This document shows, piece after piece, positions 1 to 10,295 of a stretch of DNA of 64,000 nucleotides; the stretch's first letter is position 1, and each line of letters begins with the position of its first letter. Location of the stretch: positions 1,922,001 through 1,986,000 of the forward strand of contig NW_027043829.1 of the NCBI RefSeq assembly GCF_037102585.1, in the 5' to 3' direction. The notes under the pieces were generated by a model. The model saw nothing but the letters and a program-made list of their open reading frames with translations. It was not told the DNA's origin and searched no databases. The position numbers and the translations under genes are program-made. Origin of the DNA: Saccharomycopsis crataegensis (Eukaryota > Ascomycota > Saccharomycetes > Ascoideales > Saccharomycopsidaceae).

Positions 1-2
1 CC

Positions 3-1313
3 AGAGATTTCAATCTTTGTGATAACTTGAATTTTGAAATTGTGAAGTTTAAGAAATTGTTCATCTCTTTGAATCAATTAGTTACAAATTTCAAGTTCTT
101 GATAAATAATAGGTATGAGTTCAACCCTATTGATGTTTATTGTATCAATAATCCACTATTAATCATGGATAAAATTTTGGAGTTGGATTCAAAAGTCTAC
201 ACTGAAGTCAACAAGATCTATAAAATAATTATTGACTTGTGCATTGGTATGAATAAAATCGGCCTAATTTATGATGTATCCAGTTTTGAACATAACAATG
301 GTGCCGGATCTGTGGAAACTGTGTTGGAAAACTTTGATGATTTCAAGAAGTATGAAAGTTTCTTTGATGACAACTCACAAAATGGGATTGACATTAGCGC
401 TTCAACCCAATTGTCATCGCATAAATTCCCTTTGAAGGACAAGTTAATTTCCAGTTGCATTAATTCCTCTTTGATTGATTTGAATTTCGAATTTGCATAT
501 GAACACTCGATGAAATTGTTGAACAATGAAACTTCCTCATCATTAAATTCTTTGGGGTATATTTGGCTATCTATTTTCCAAGTATGCAAGTTTGTTGACC
601 CAATGTGGTTGGGATCTGAGTTCGATGATGATGAAATGTCAGAGGTTGATGATAATATTCGAATTCCTCTTGATATTTTGACTAAGCAAATTGAATTGAT
701 CTCCAAATTATTAGAAGTTGTGCCATCGTCCACATCCATCAGTGCCGTAGAGAATAAGATCATCTTGAACCAGGCCAGCTATTTGCTCAATAAGTACCAT
801 AAGAAGTTGAACACTCAGGTTGTCAATGATTTCAATAATTATCAGTATCAACAAAGCACTTCGATTTTTAGAAATTTTAATGCATCCACTGGTACTTTGC
901 TAAACCAATTCGCCAAAAATGCATCCAATATCAATTTAAATACCACCATCGGACGGAGAACTCATTTGAATCCAGATAGTATCAACTCATCACCAATATC
1001 AGCGTTTGACTCGCCTAGAAATTCTCAAATTGAGTCCATTGGAGCACACCATGCAATTTCGTTACCAAGAAACCAAGGCACTCCTGGTTCCAATGCCAAT
1101 TTGGAAAACCGTTTTGTTAGAGCGTTTGCTTCCTCTGCAAGCGAGTTATTCAAAGTCGACAGTGAAGGTGAACCACAACAACAGCAATCAATGAGTCAAA
1201 GCCCAAGCTCAAAAAGAATTAACTTGCTTGCAGGAGAAGAACAAATCAAGAATTTGTTTGTTAGTGGTTTAGGTTGGGCGATCGGCGCCAATTCTCAAGA
1301 CGCAAATCGTTGA
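3..1313 (+). CDS. Sec39-like protein, C-terminal part (5' end outside window)
   Basis: The reading frame is open to the left edge of the window, so this is the 3' part of a larger gene; about 436 codons are present and it stops at TGA 1311-1313. The visible protein is largely helical and ends in a Ser/Asn/Gln-rich region. A segment containing WLSIFQVCKFVDPMW, followed by an acidic loop and then ILTKQIELISKLLEVVPSS, resembles as I remember it the C-terminal block of Sec39/NBAS-type proteins, where a 'FQV..FVDP.W' block precedes 'L..Q...L..LL..CP'. Sec39 is a subunit of the Dsl1 tethering complex for Golgi-to-ER vesicles. The assignment rests on this one block. No membrane segment or catalytic motif is seen. 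NTE1 follows on the same strand after about 276 bp, which contain a TAT-repeat tract at 1316-1348. Confidence 0.4.
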   Translation, partial: RDFNLCDNLNFEIVKFKKLFISLNQLVTNFKFLINNRYEFNPIDVYCINNPLLIMDKILELDSKVYTEVNKIYKIIIDLCIGMNKIGLIYDVSSFEHNNGAGSVETVLENFDDFKKYESFFDDNSQNGIDISASTQLSSHKFPLKDKLISSCINSSLIDLNFEFAYEHSMKLLNNETSSSLNSLGYIWLSIFQVCKFVDPMWLGSEFDDDEMSEVDDNIRIPLDILTKQIELISKLLEVVPSSTSISAVENKIILNQASYLLNKYHKKLNTQVVNDFNNYQYQQSTSIFRNFNASTGTLLNQFAKNASNINLNTTIGRRTHLNPDSINSSPISAFDSPRNSQIESIGAHHAISLPRNQGTPGSNANLENRFVRAFASSASELFKVDSEGEPQQQQSMSQSPSSKRINLLAGEEQIKNLFVSGLGWAIGANSQDANR

Positions 1314-1589
1314 ATATGTATTATTATTATTATTATTATTATTATTGTTATTGTTATTACTATTGTTATGATTATTGCTCTGTGTATTATACTCACTGTA
1401 AGATGCTTTGTTATCTGGTTGATATATGTGTCACCGACGAAGCTAAAAAAATCCACATGTTTGCCCCATGTAGTTGGCACATGTCAACATTGCGAGTAAG
1501 AGAATTCTTGATTTTTTTTTTTTTTGCCCTTGTCTATTTGGGAAGCCATCAGGAGCCATGAACCATCAATAGGAAAGTCATCCGTGAAA

Positions 1590-4500
1590 ATGGACGTCTT
1601 GAACATTTCAAATGGCATAGTTAGTGCTGAGACGCCTGCTACTGTTTATAAGTTATCAATGTTCCAACTTTTCTGGTCAATATCGCATTGGATCTTTGCC
1701 GTCAAGCTATATTCTGTATGGTCATTTTTGATCCAGATGTTAACTGGTAAGATCCATATCGCAATATCCTTCAGCACAATATTTTTCTTCATTGGAACCA
1801 TAATTGGAGGCCTATGGTTGTTTATTCGTTACAAGTACTTGAATCTTTATGAGAAATTCTCTAATGATGACCCGTACGAACCGGTGGAACCTTCAACCAC
1901 TTACATAGACTCAAGGGATGAAGAATCAAAGTCCGGATTTTCGTCATATTTGGAAGAATTTTTATCAGCAATCAAGATCTTTGGCTATTTGGATAAAGCT
2001 GTTTTCCATGAGTTGACGAGATCGATGAAAACTCAACGCCTTGATTCTGGAGAATTATTTGCTCTTGATAGCTCTCTTGGATTTTCGATTGTCGTTGAAG
2101 GCTCAGTCAATGTTTATTCTAAAGTTAGTACTGACAGTAATAATGTTAACAGAACTGTAACTCATGAATCGACAGATGCAAATGATACCTACATTTTGAA
2201 TGGCGAAAAATTTCAGCTTATCAACTTTGTGAAAACCGGGAACCCATTATCTTCTTTAGTGAGCATCTTGTCTTTATTCACCGATAACACCTCTAATGCC
2301 AACTCCCCTTACTCTGAACAAGTGGTGTTTAGGGTAATGAATCGGTCATTATCAGAATCCCAAGCTGCTAATTCTTTGGAAATCTTTCCAGATTATTTAG
2401 CTGATGACTCAAATGAGGGAAGCCCGAGCGCATCAAACCCACTTGTTGAAGATGATGATATTTATGAAGAGAGACTTAATAAATTACCAGACTTAATCGC
2501 CCAAGCTAATTCCAATTGTACAATTGCCATAATTCCAGCCGATTCTTTTAGAAGGTTGACGAGAAAGTGGCCAAGGGCAGCGTCCCACATTGTTCAAGTG
2601 GTTTTGACCAGACTTTACAGAGTCACTTTTCAAGCCGCTCACAATTATTTGGGGATGACTGGAGAAATAATCGATACAGAAATAAAATTGAATGAAGATT
2701 GTCATTGTCAATTGCCCAAATATCTTACCGACAGTGTGATAAGAAAATTTGGTGACCAAATCTCGGAGAACGAGCCTAAAGGCGAAAAAAATAATTTGAT
2801 GGATGACGCCAGTGGTGAAATCAATAAAGATTTGAGCATGGTGTCTAGTTTTGTATCCAATGCCAATACTTCCAGTTGCAGTGTGCTTTTGAAAAGAAAA
2901 GACAGTCTTGATGATCTTCTTACGACCTCATCGGTTACATCATTTAAACGACCAGTGGCTCACAAAAATCTTTCCAGACATGTGCTTTTGGATTCAAAGA
3001 ACATTCATCATCCAGGCGATTTATTATCGAATGTCCCAATTTCCAGAATCGGGACGATGGAATTATCTGATGATCCAAGCCTAACGGATCTTAGAACCAA
3101 GACTTTCAGCGCCGAAGAAGAATCTGAAGACACAGCAATCAGAATTGCTGTTGTTGAAAACTTATTCAAATTTTTGGGAATTGACGAAAAGAGTATTAAT
3201 AGTCCAATGTTGAGAAATAGCAGTTCCAGCTCATTGGTTAATTTGGCTAGATCTCCTACTGGATCACTGACCCAACTTACAAAACTTCAAAGTATCAAAA
3301 CTCCGAGAACGATAATGAAAGAAGGTTCTTTATATAGAGATAATTTCAGAAGAAACTCTAACGATAATTTAATGGGAAGCTCTACAGATAGTTTGAGAAG
3401 AAATTCTCTCCCAATGCTCAGTGAGGAAGGCATTCCCTTGAACTACGATCAGGCCAAGGGGGAATTTGCGGATGGAATCAAGTTTTTATTATTCAAGAAG
3501 GATAGTACTATAGTCAAACAGAATGATCCAAATAATGGGTTATATTATGTTATTTCTGGATCTCTAGAAGTGTTGTACATTGAGTCTACCATTTATAACG
3601 GGACAATTGAGAAACATTTATATACTGCCAGCCCTGGTTGTATCGCAGGATATCTTGCTTCATTAGTTGGCCATAAATCTCTAGTCAGCATCAGGGCCAA
3701 TGAAGATTCATATGTCGCGTTCTTGCCTCAAGAGACCATCAACGCTCTTTGTGAGAAATACTTTACTATTCATTTATCGATTGCCAAAAAGCTTGTGATG
3801 ACAATGAATAAAGAGCTATTAGATATGGATTTTGCTATTGAATGGGTACAAGCCAAAGCAGGTCACGCTCTATATGAACAAGATAGAGCGGCCACGGGTA
3901 TTTATTTGGTATTGAGTGGTCGATTTAGAGAAATCAGAAAGATCAGTGACGATCAAATCAATACCTTGGGGGAATTTGGACAAGGATCAAGTCTCGGGGA
4001 GGTTGAAGTCTTAACGGCTTCCAAAAGACATAGTTCATTGGTGGCAGTTAGAGAATCTGAAGCCGCAAGAATTCCAAGATACTTATTTGAATTTTTGGCA
4101 TTGAAGAATCCATCCATTATGATTAAAATTTCTAGAATTGTCGCGCAAAAAGTCACTTTACAGAATGAGCCGCTGTTTGATTTAACAATCAGTAAGAATT
4201 CTAAATCATTTTTCCCGAACTATAAGACTATTACCATATTACCTACTAAATATGGTTTGCCTGTCACTGAATTTGCCGAGAAATTAATCAGTGAATTCAA
4301 AAGATTGGACAAATCGGTCATTGCTCTTGATCAAGCCTCAGTGTTGAGCCATTTGGGGAAACATGCTTTTGATAAGTTGTCCAAGCTTAAACAATCTGGG
4401 TATTTCTCAGATTTGGAAGAACGTTATGATTTGATTGTTTATGTCAACGATACCCCTGTGAATTCTAATTGGTCTCAAACTTGTATTTCCCAAGGTGACT

Positions 4501-5834
4501 GTATTCTCTTATTGGCGGATGCTTCGTCCAATCCTGCAGTTGGTGAATACGAACGCTTGTTATTGAAGACCAAAACCAGTGCCAGAACTGAGTTGGTATT
4601 ATTACATCCTGAAAGATATGTGATCCCGGGATCCACCAACAACTGGCTTAAAAGTAGGTTATGGGTTGAAGCACACCATCATATTCAGTTCCGTGGTATT
4701 TCTATCAACGGAGATATTGGTTCACTGTCAGAGAATATTGTCCAAGGGTTGTTTTTATCGAATTTGAGATCTAAAGTAGAGACTTTTACCCAGGACATTG
4801 TTGAAAGATACCGTAATGTTAATGGTAGCCAGAATTATTACACTCCGGTAGCGTTTCACAAAAATGATTTTGCTAGATTAGCAAGAATCCTATCTGGTCA
4901 GGCCATTGGCCTAGTGCTTGGTGGAGGAGGTGCTAGAGGATTATCACATATTGGAGTGATTGAAACTTTAGAAAATGAAGGAATTCCAATCGATATTATT
5001 GGTGGAACCTCTATTGGTGCGTTTATTGGTGGGCTATATGCTAAAGATTACGATATTGTGCCGATTTACGGTCGAGCAAAGAAATTTTCCGGGAGATTGG
5101 CCAGTATTTGGAGAACCTTATCCGATTTGACATACCCATTGGTATCATATACCACGGGTCATGAGTTCAATAGAGGTATTTGGAAGGCATTTGGTGATAG
5201 TAGAATTGAAGATTTCTGGATCAGGTATTTTTGCAATTCTACCAACATTACCAATTCGGTGATGGAATTCCACACATCTGGTTATGCTTGGAGGTTTATT
5301 AGAGCATCAATGTCATTATGTGGATTGGTGCCACCGATTGTTGACCATGGAAATATGTTGTTGGATGGCGGTTATGTTGATAATTTACCATGTGCCGAAA
5401 TGAAGCGACAAGGAGCAAGTTTAATATTTGCGGTTGACGTAGGGTCAGTTGATGATAGAACTCCAATGACGTACGGCGATACCTTGTCGGGATTTTTGGA
5501 GCTCCTCAATAGGTACAATCCATTTTCTAAGGCCCCTGTAGTACCAAGCATGGCAGATATCCAATTGAGATTGGCGTACGTTGGATCGGTTGGGGCTCTT
5601 GAGCGTGCTAAAGCTACGCAGGGAGTAATCTACCTAAGACCACCAATTGAAAACTTTGCAACTTTGGCGTTTGGGAAATTCACCGAGATTCACGATGTGG
5701 GGAAAGTTTACGCCACCCAAGAATTGAAAAAATTGAGAAAACAGGGCAAAATTCCCGCATTAATCGGAAATTATGAGGAGCCAACTAAATCCGACAATAT
5801 GTTATTTACAAGGCAAAGACGTAATTCCATTTAG
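1590..5834 (+). CDS. NTE1: NTE1, lysophospholipase (neuropathy target esterase)
   Basis: Predicted ER-membrane serine hydrolase that deacylates phosphatidylcholine to glycerophosphocholine; 1414 aa from the first in-frame ATG. Hydrophobic segments near residues 25-52 and 55-80 anchor the N-terminus. Three cyclic-nucleotide-binding-like domains follow, recognisable by LGFSIVVEGSVNVYS, GLYYVISGSLEVLY and GIYLVLSGRFREI. A Ser-rich linker lies between the first and second. The patatin domain near residues 1105-1275 has all catalytic signatures: the oxyanion loop GGGGARG, the nucleophile elbow GTSIG with Ser1141, and the DGG of the Ser-Asp dyad with Asp1259. It is shorter than S. cerevisiae Nte1 (about 1680 aa). 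It contains only a few in-frame CTG codons (for example at 4173 and 4725), whose reading depends on the genetic code of the host. It converges with OGG1. Confidence 0.93.
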   Translation: MDVLNISNGIVSAETPATVYKLSMFQLFWSISHWIFAVKLYSVWSFLIQMLTGKIHIAISFSTIFFFIGTIIGGLWLFIRYKYLNLYEKFSNDDPYEPVEPSTTYIDSRDEESKSGFSSYLEEFLSAIKIFGYLDKAVFHELTRSMKTQRLDSGELFALDSSLGFSIVVEGSVNVYSKVSTDSNNVNRTVTHESTDANDTYILNGEKFQLINFVKTGNPLSSLVSILSLFTDNTSNANSPYSEQVVFRVMNRSLSESQAANSLEIFPDYLADDSNEGSPSASNPLVEDDDIYEERLNKLPDLIAQANSNCTIAIIPADSFRRLTRKWPRAASHIVQVVLTRLYRVTFQAAHNYLGMTGEIIDTEIKLNEDCHCQLPKYLTDSVIRKFGDQISENEPKGEKNNLMDDASGEINKDLSMVSSFVSNANTSSCSVLLKRKDSLDDLLTTSSVTSFKRPVAHKNLSRHVLLDSKNIHHPGDLLSNVPISRIGTMELSDDPSLTDLRTKTFSAEEESEDTAIRIAVVENLFKFLGIDEKSINSPMLRNSSSSSLVNLARSPTGSLTQLTKLQSIKTPRTIMKEGSLYRDNFRRNSNDNLMGSSTDSLRRNSLPMLSEEGIPLNYDQAKGEFADGIKFLLFKKDSTIVKQNDPNNGLYYVISGSLEVLYIESTIYNGTIEKHLYTASPGCIAGYLASLVGHKSLVSIRANEDSYVAFLPQETINALCEKYFTIHLSIAKKLVMTMNKELLDMDFAIEWVQAKAGHALYEQDRAATGIYLVLSGRFREIRKISDDQINTLGEFGQGSSLGEVEVLTASKRHSSLVAVRESEAARIPRYLFEFLALKNPSIMIKISRIVAQKVTLQNEPLFDLTISKNSKSFFPNYKTITILPTKYGLPVTEFAEKLISEFKRLDKSVIALDQASVLSHLGKHAFDKLSKLKQSGYFSDLEERYDLIVYVNDTPVNSNWSQTCISQGDCILLLADASSNPAVGEYERLLLKTKTSARTELVLLHPERYVIPGSTNNWLKSRLWVEAHHHIQFRGISINGDIGSLSENIVQGLFLSNLRSKVETFTQDIVERYRNVNGSQNYYTPVAFHKNDFARLARILSGQAIGLVLGGGGARGLSHIGVIETLENEGIPIDIIGGTSIGAFIGGLYAKDYDIVPIYGRAKKFSGRLASIWRTLSDLTYPLVSYTTGHEFNRGIWKAFGDSRIEDFWIRYFCNSTNITNSVMEFHTSGYAWRFIRASMSLCGLVPPIVDHGNMLLDGGYVDNLPCAEMKRQGASLIFAVDVGSVDDRTPMTYGDTLSGFLELLNRYNPFSKAPVVPSMADIQLRLAYVGSVGALERAKATQGVIYLRPPIENFATLAFGKFTEIHDVGKVYATQELKKLRKQGKIPALIGNYEEPTKSDNMLFTRQRRNSI

Positions 5835-5857
5835 AATAGATTTTTTCCAATTGAATT

Positions 5858-5924
5858 TATCTCTCTCTCTATCTCTCTCTCTCTCTCTCTTTCTTTCTCT
5901 TTCTCTTTCTCTTTCTCTCTCTAA
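5858..5924. repeat. CT-rich microsatellite between NTE1 and OGG1 3' ends
   Basis: A run of CT/CTTT units on the plus strand in the 180 bp separating two convergent stop codons. It would appear as a pyrimidine-rich tract in the NTE1 3' UTR and as a purine tract in the OGG1 3' UTR. Confidence 0.9.
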
Positions 5925-6014
5925 ATCTGTTACAGATAAGTAATTATACCCAGGTGTGCCATTTTTCCCCCTGTTGTGTTTCAAAAGTTGAATCTATTAA
6001 AATTATATCAAAGT

Positions 6015-6948
6015 TCATTCTTTTTTAACTTTTTTAATCACTCCTTGATTAATCATTTGTAATTTTCTTTTACCTCTTAATGGTCTTCCAGAGGAGCTGT
6101 AGATAATTACCTCTTCTTGCTGCTGTTGCATGATTCCCAAATTCTCTTTGTCACTGTTGGTATCGTTTTCCTTTTTCACTTTTTCTTTCTTAATATTCCC
6201 CCCATTCTTGATAGCTTTACCATCTTGCACATTGACCCCATTATTCAAATCTCCCAAATCCGCAGCAAACAACACCGAGTGCGCCCATCCAGCATACTCG
6301 CCCCATAATTCCCTGAAGAAATCCCCGGTTTGTACATAAACTTTGCTATTTAATGTCTTAGATCCTGTCTTGAACTTGTAATCACGTTGGGCAATCGTCC
6401 AAACATGGGTATCGATGGGGACAACATCGTGTTTATCCATGCTCATCAAACTTACACAATCCGCGACTTTTGGCCCTACTCCAGTAAATTTCAATAATTC
6501 TGTATGACAAGTTTTGTAATCCAAAGATCTTAACCCCACTAGATCAGCAAGACCATTGGGAGAATTTGTAATCTGACACGCGGTCTTGTAAATGTATTTG
6601 GCACGGTAACCAAAACTCAAGTCGCGAAGTTTTTGCTCAACTGACTCATGGGCCAAGGACTGTGGAGTAGGGAACTCGTAATATTTGATATCGTTGTGGG
6701 TGGTGATATAGGTGCCGAAATTAATACACAAATTGTCGCACATTTGGGAAATCCGCTTCACGTTATTGTTAGTCGAACAAATGAACGACACCAAGTTTTC
6801 CCAGGGATCTTGTCGAAGGATCCTTATTCCAGAAAACGCTCCAGATTTCTTCTGGAAGTTGGGGTCTTTCGAAGACCATAATTCATATAATTTCTCAAGA
6901 TTGATCTCCAAGTTCAAATAATCCTTGATCACCGCGAGGGTATCATCG

Positions 6949-6979
<31 letters not shown>

Positions 6980-7240
6980 GATCTGTGATCGAGGCAAGGG
7001 AACTGTAGTATAGGTTTGAATCATCCTGTTTCAAAAATACCACTCGTCCTTTGAGAGTACATGACCACACGTTGTCGATATTTTTCCACCGAAATGCCTG
7101 GCCACATCGAAGCACTTTAGCCAAAGAGACTTCCTAAAGAAAATGGTCAGAATGCGTAAAGAAATCAGTACCCGTCGAAATATACATTCTAGACATACTT
7201 TTGCTGGTACAGGAACGGATTTCCAGATTAGTTGCTGCAT
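6015..7240 (-). CDS. OGG1: OGG1, 8-oxoguanine DNA glycosylase/lyase (one intron)
   Basis: Removes 8-oxoguanine from DNA opposite C in base excision repair. Two exons: 7240-7199 (MQQLIWKSVPVPAK) and 7133-6015, joined in phase 0 across a 65-bp intron (GTATGT donor, CTTTAG acceptor, no clear TACTAAC). The product is 386 aa, close to the S. cerevisiae enzyme (376 aa). The HhH-GPD domain contains KFTGVGPKVADCVSLM, with the Schiff-base lysine in GPKVADC, and VPIDTHVWTIAQRDY with the catalytic Asp. The N-terminal RCGQAFRW motif is also typical. Odd features are a glutamine run of about 11 residues (6945-6980) in the N-terminal domain and a basic, Gln-containing C-terminal tail. An MCB box lies about 80 bp upstream of the start. 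Confidence 0.93.
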
Positions 7241-7700
7241 TTGTAGATGTTCTAGAATAGACTATGGTGATCTGACTATTGGACCGTTCCTATGCTCTGA
7301 ATAGAGAGAATAGTCCAGTTACGCGTTTGCGCGTAGCAGCTGAAATATTTTCTCCTGCAGGCAGTGCTGTGCGGGTGATCTACAACTGGAATTTCTCAAT
7401 AACAGCTCCAAGATCATCATATATGATATATAAACAATCCGGAGCAAATAAGTATAATTAGTTATTTTACAATATGATTATAAAATGATGAGAAACTAGA
7501 GAGAAAGAAAAAGAAAAAGAAAAAAAAAAAAAAAACTAAATGATTCAACATGGAATATCAATGACCAAAATTTGTATAAGTACAATGGCAGAACAAAACG
7601 GAAAAAAGTTTAAAAAAAATTAAGCACAAAAACATAAAACTTCATAATAATGATGTAGAGAAAATGTGGATAGCAAAACCTAATTGGTCACATTCCACAT
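7241..7700. other. Intergenic: OGG1 promoter and NADH dehydrogenase 3' region
   Basis: It holds the OGG1 promoter side with the MCB box, a short palindrome ATCATATATGAT near 7417, and an A-rich tract at 7500-7536 that is probably downstream of the next gene's 3' UTR. No gene is seen. Confidence 0.6.
7321..7326. promoter_or_regulatory. MCB box (ACGCGT) upstream of OGG1
   Basis: A perfect ACGCGT lies about 80 bp upstream of the OGG1 ATG (7240, minus strand). In yeasts this is the MBF (Swi6/Mbp1) element that drives G1/S expression of many replication and repair genes. A role here is inferred from the motif and its position only. Confidence 0.45.
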
Positions 7701-9356
7701 CTAGTTAGAGGTATCTCTACCAAAGATAGCAGTCTTACTCCAATCAACACAGACCAAAACCTTGTTTCTCACACTCAAACACATGGAAACGTAGGCAGTC
7801 TTCCAGAAGATGTAAGTGAACAAACCACCAGATTGGAAGGTTTGCCAGTCTTTCCAGGTCAAGTCAGCAATAGCCTTTTCAGAACCAATGTATGCCAAAG
7901 CGCCAAAGTGAACGTATTTGAATGGTTCCAATTTGGAAGCTCTAGTCAATTTTCTGTTCAATTTGTTGGTCTTTTCGGTGTCCAAAACACTCTTGGATAA
8001 CTCGAATTTCAATTCGTCAACCTTAGCTAAGTTGTGGAACAATTCAGCCAAGTAGACACCTTCTTGGTGAGCAACTTGGGCAGTTGGGGCGTATTTGGTG
8101 AAAGTACAGTCACCGAGAGCATAAATATCATCAGAACCTTGAACCTTCAAGTAGTCATCCAACAACAAACCTCTTCTAGCATTAGCTTGTTCTGGAATCT
8201 TTTTAAACAAATCAGTGATAACTTCTCTAGTAGCGTTACCGGTAGCCCAGACCAAAAGACCATAAGGCAAAGTAACCATCTTGGAAGAGCCATCGGCTTG
8301 CTTAACACTGGCATAGACATTAGTTTCATCAACCTTCTTAACCATAGTGTTGGTTTGCAAATCAATGTTAGATTCAGCCAAAATTTGAGCAGCATAATCA
8401 ATCAAAGTCTTGTCAAACATGGCCAAAATCTTTGGCATAGCTTCCAACAAAGTAACTTTGATTTGTGGAGCAATGGTTGGGACCCATCTAGACAAATCTT
8501 GCTCAACGTAATCTTGCAATTCCCCAGCCAATTCAACACCAGTTGGGCCACCACCGACAACAATGGTGGTCAACAATCTCTTTCTTTCTGGGTCATCTTC
8601 TGGCAACAAATTGGCTTGTTCAATACAGTCCAACAATTTTCTTCTGATCTTAGTGGAGTCATAACCTTCCTTAAGGAAACAAGCGTGTTTGTCAACACCA
8701 GGGGTACCGAAAGTACCAACCTTAGCACCGACACCGACAACTAAGTAATCGTAGGAGATAGAGGTTTCAAATCTAGAATCAACTGGGTTACCTTCATGAT
8801 CCTTAGTATGCTTGTAGGTAATAGTTTTGGTGGCAGGGTCAATGGAGGTGGCTTCAGCTTCAATGTAAATGACTTCACCATTAGATCTTCTGGTAATGGT
8901 TCTGACAGGTTCGACAATAGATTTCAAGTCAACGGTTCCGGTTGGCACAGATGGTAACAATGGGGTGAAAAGGAAGTAGTTTCTTGGGGAAATAATAGTA
9001 ACGTTGTACAAAGTGGTGTCCAAGTTCTTCAAAAGAGAAATGGAACCCCAGCCAGAACCCAAAATAACCAAGTTCTTCTTCTTGTTTCCGGATGGAGTAA
9101 GTTCGGAATGCTTGACTTGGTTAGCTTTTGGTTTCGATTCATCATAAATACTGTAACCCAAGTATCCGACACCCAAGAGAGCAGAGATCCAGGTTGCTTT
9201 CCAAGCGTTTTTGGCAAACTTGACAAACCCTGAAGCTGGAGCTCTAGTGACCTTGGTGGTGGAAAATTTCGCGGTCTTGGTGATCAACGGCTTTCTAGAA
9301 ATGGCAGCGGCGTTGAAAGCCACTCTTTTAGAGGCCATTCCAACACGAGAGAACAT
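7701..9356 (-). CDS. NDE1: Type II NADH dehydrogenase, mitochondrial (NDE1-type)
   Basis: Single-subunit rotenone-insensitive NADH:ubiquinone oxidoreductase, 551 aa. The N-terminus is a basic, Ser/Ala-rich mitochondrial presequence (MFSRVGMASKRVAFN). A hydrophobic stretch ATWISALLGVGYLGYSIYD follows, typical of the external enzymes anchored in the inner membrane and facing the intermembrane space. Two Rossmann dinucleotide sites are present: LVILGSGWGS for FAD near residue 95 and VVGGGPTGVELAGEL for NADH near residue 265. ALGDCTFT is the conserved C-terminal FAD contact, and the tail with FGALAYIGSEKAIAD is characteristic of the family. External (NDE1) rather than internal (NDI1) identity is inferred from the membrane segment. 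A Gcn4-like TGAGTCA lies about 285 bp upstream. Confidence 0.88.
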   Translation of the reverse strand: MFSRVGMASKRVAFNAAAISRKPLITKTAKFSTTKVTRAPASGFVKFAKNAWKATWISALLGVGYLGYSIYDESKPKANQVKHSELTPSGNKKKNLVILGSGWGSISLLKNLDTTLYNVTIISPRNYFLFTPLLPSVPTGTVDLKSIVEPVRTITRRSNGEVIYIEAEATSIDPATKTITYKHTKDHEGNPVDSRFETSISYDYLVVGVGAKVGTFGTPGVDKHACFLKEGYDSTKIRRKLLDCIEQANLLPEDDPERKRLLTTIVVGGGPTGVELAGELQDYVEQDLSRWVPTIAPQIKVTLLEAMPKILAMFDKTLIDYAAQILAESNIDLQTNTMVKKVDETNVYASVKQADGSSKMVTLPYGLLVWATGNATREVITDLFKKIPEQANARRGLLLDDYLKVQGSDDIYALGDCTFTKYAPTAQVAHQEGVYLAELFHNLAKVDELKFELSKSVLDTEKTNKLNRKLTRASKLEPFKYVHFGALAYIGSEKAIADLTWKDWQTFQSGGLFTYIFWKTAYVSMCLSVRNKVLVCVDWSKTAIFGRDTSN

Positions 9357-10183
9357 GATTTCCTTTGATGATTGTGCTTAGGAAAGGTAAACGGTGACAA
9401 TAAAAGCGCAAACCGAGTACCGTGTCGCACTAAAATATTACAGAATGTGGAAACGTCTGGTATTTATAATAGTGAGTGACATACATCACCCCTCTGCTCG
9501 AAGAATTTTTCTATTTTTTTTTTTTTTGCTCATCATCGCACAAAAAGCAAAGGCTGAGAGGGTGTGCATGCTATCGGAAAAACATATTATTGGCTGTGGT
9601 TCGGAGAGTGAGGGGATGGGTCTCCTCGGAGTTGTTCGGTGAGTCAGCTGGGCACCCGCCAGCCGGACAGGGGGTGTTGATTACGTAGGTGATCGGTGTG
9701 TGACATCGTATTTTGCAGCCAGCGTGTATCACTATAAGAAGAAAGATTTCGAGTCCTACGGTTGGGGGTGGTGGACTGTGTAGATCTTGCGAGCTGTTTC
9801 ATTCTCTTGTTGAAAACATTGCTGCTGGAAGAGGGTAGCTACTACACAGAGGTAGACACAGTAGCACAGAAAAAAGAAAAAACAAAACAATCTAATTATG
9901 CGTGGACATATCGTGATGGTCAGAAGTAACGATTGAGGGGGTGAAATTCAGCCCCACCTTTGTCCCCTCCAAAAAAGAAAAGAGAGATGCAGGAGGAACC
10001 AATCCTACGGCTCTAATCAATCCTTTGTCATGTGACTGGCATAATATCTTTCCATCGGATATTCTTGACTGCTAACAAATCACAGCTGGGAACAAACCTC
10101 CTACTATCTTTAAGAGGACATAATATTCAAAAACAAAAGAAATGCTAAGGAAAATGAGGAATTAGATGTACCTTTAATTTATG

Positions 10184-10222
<39 letters not shown>

Positions 10223-10295
10223 ATATGATAAAAAATTGGAACAAATAAAATAAAATATAACAAAATAGAATTATCGCCTATAGTATAAACTGGAA
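9357..10295. other. Intergenic: NADH dehydrogenase promoter and helicase 3' region
   Basis: 939 bp without a supported gene. It contains TGAGTCA at 9640-9646 (Gcn4/AP-1-type), CATGTGAC near 10030, and an AT dinucleotide repeat near 10190-10220 just past the downstream helicase's stop. Short open frames here lack ATG starts or family likeness. Confidence 0.55.
10189..10220. repeat. (AT)n microsatellite
   Basis: About 16 uninterrupted AT units in the 3' flank of the helicase gene. Confidence 0.95.

Noticed and set aside
1524-1589. N-terminal extension of NTE1
   Set aside because: It begins at TTG, not ATG; the first ATG is at 1590 and gives a family-typical N-terminus.
8034-8744. 236-codon plus-strand open frame opposite the NADH dehydrogenase
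   Set aside because: Antisense shadow of a highly biased coding sequence; no start context or domain.
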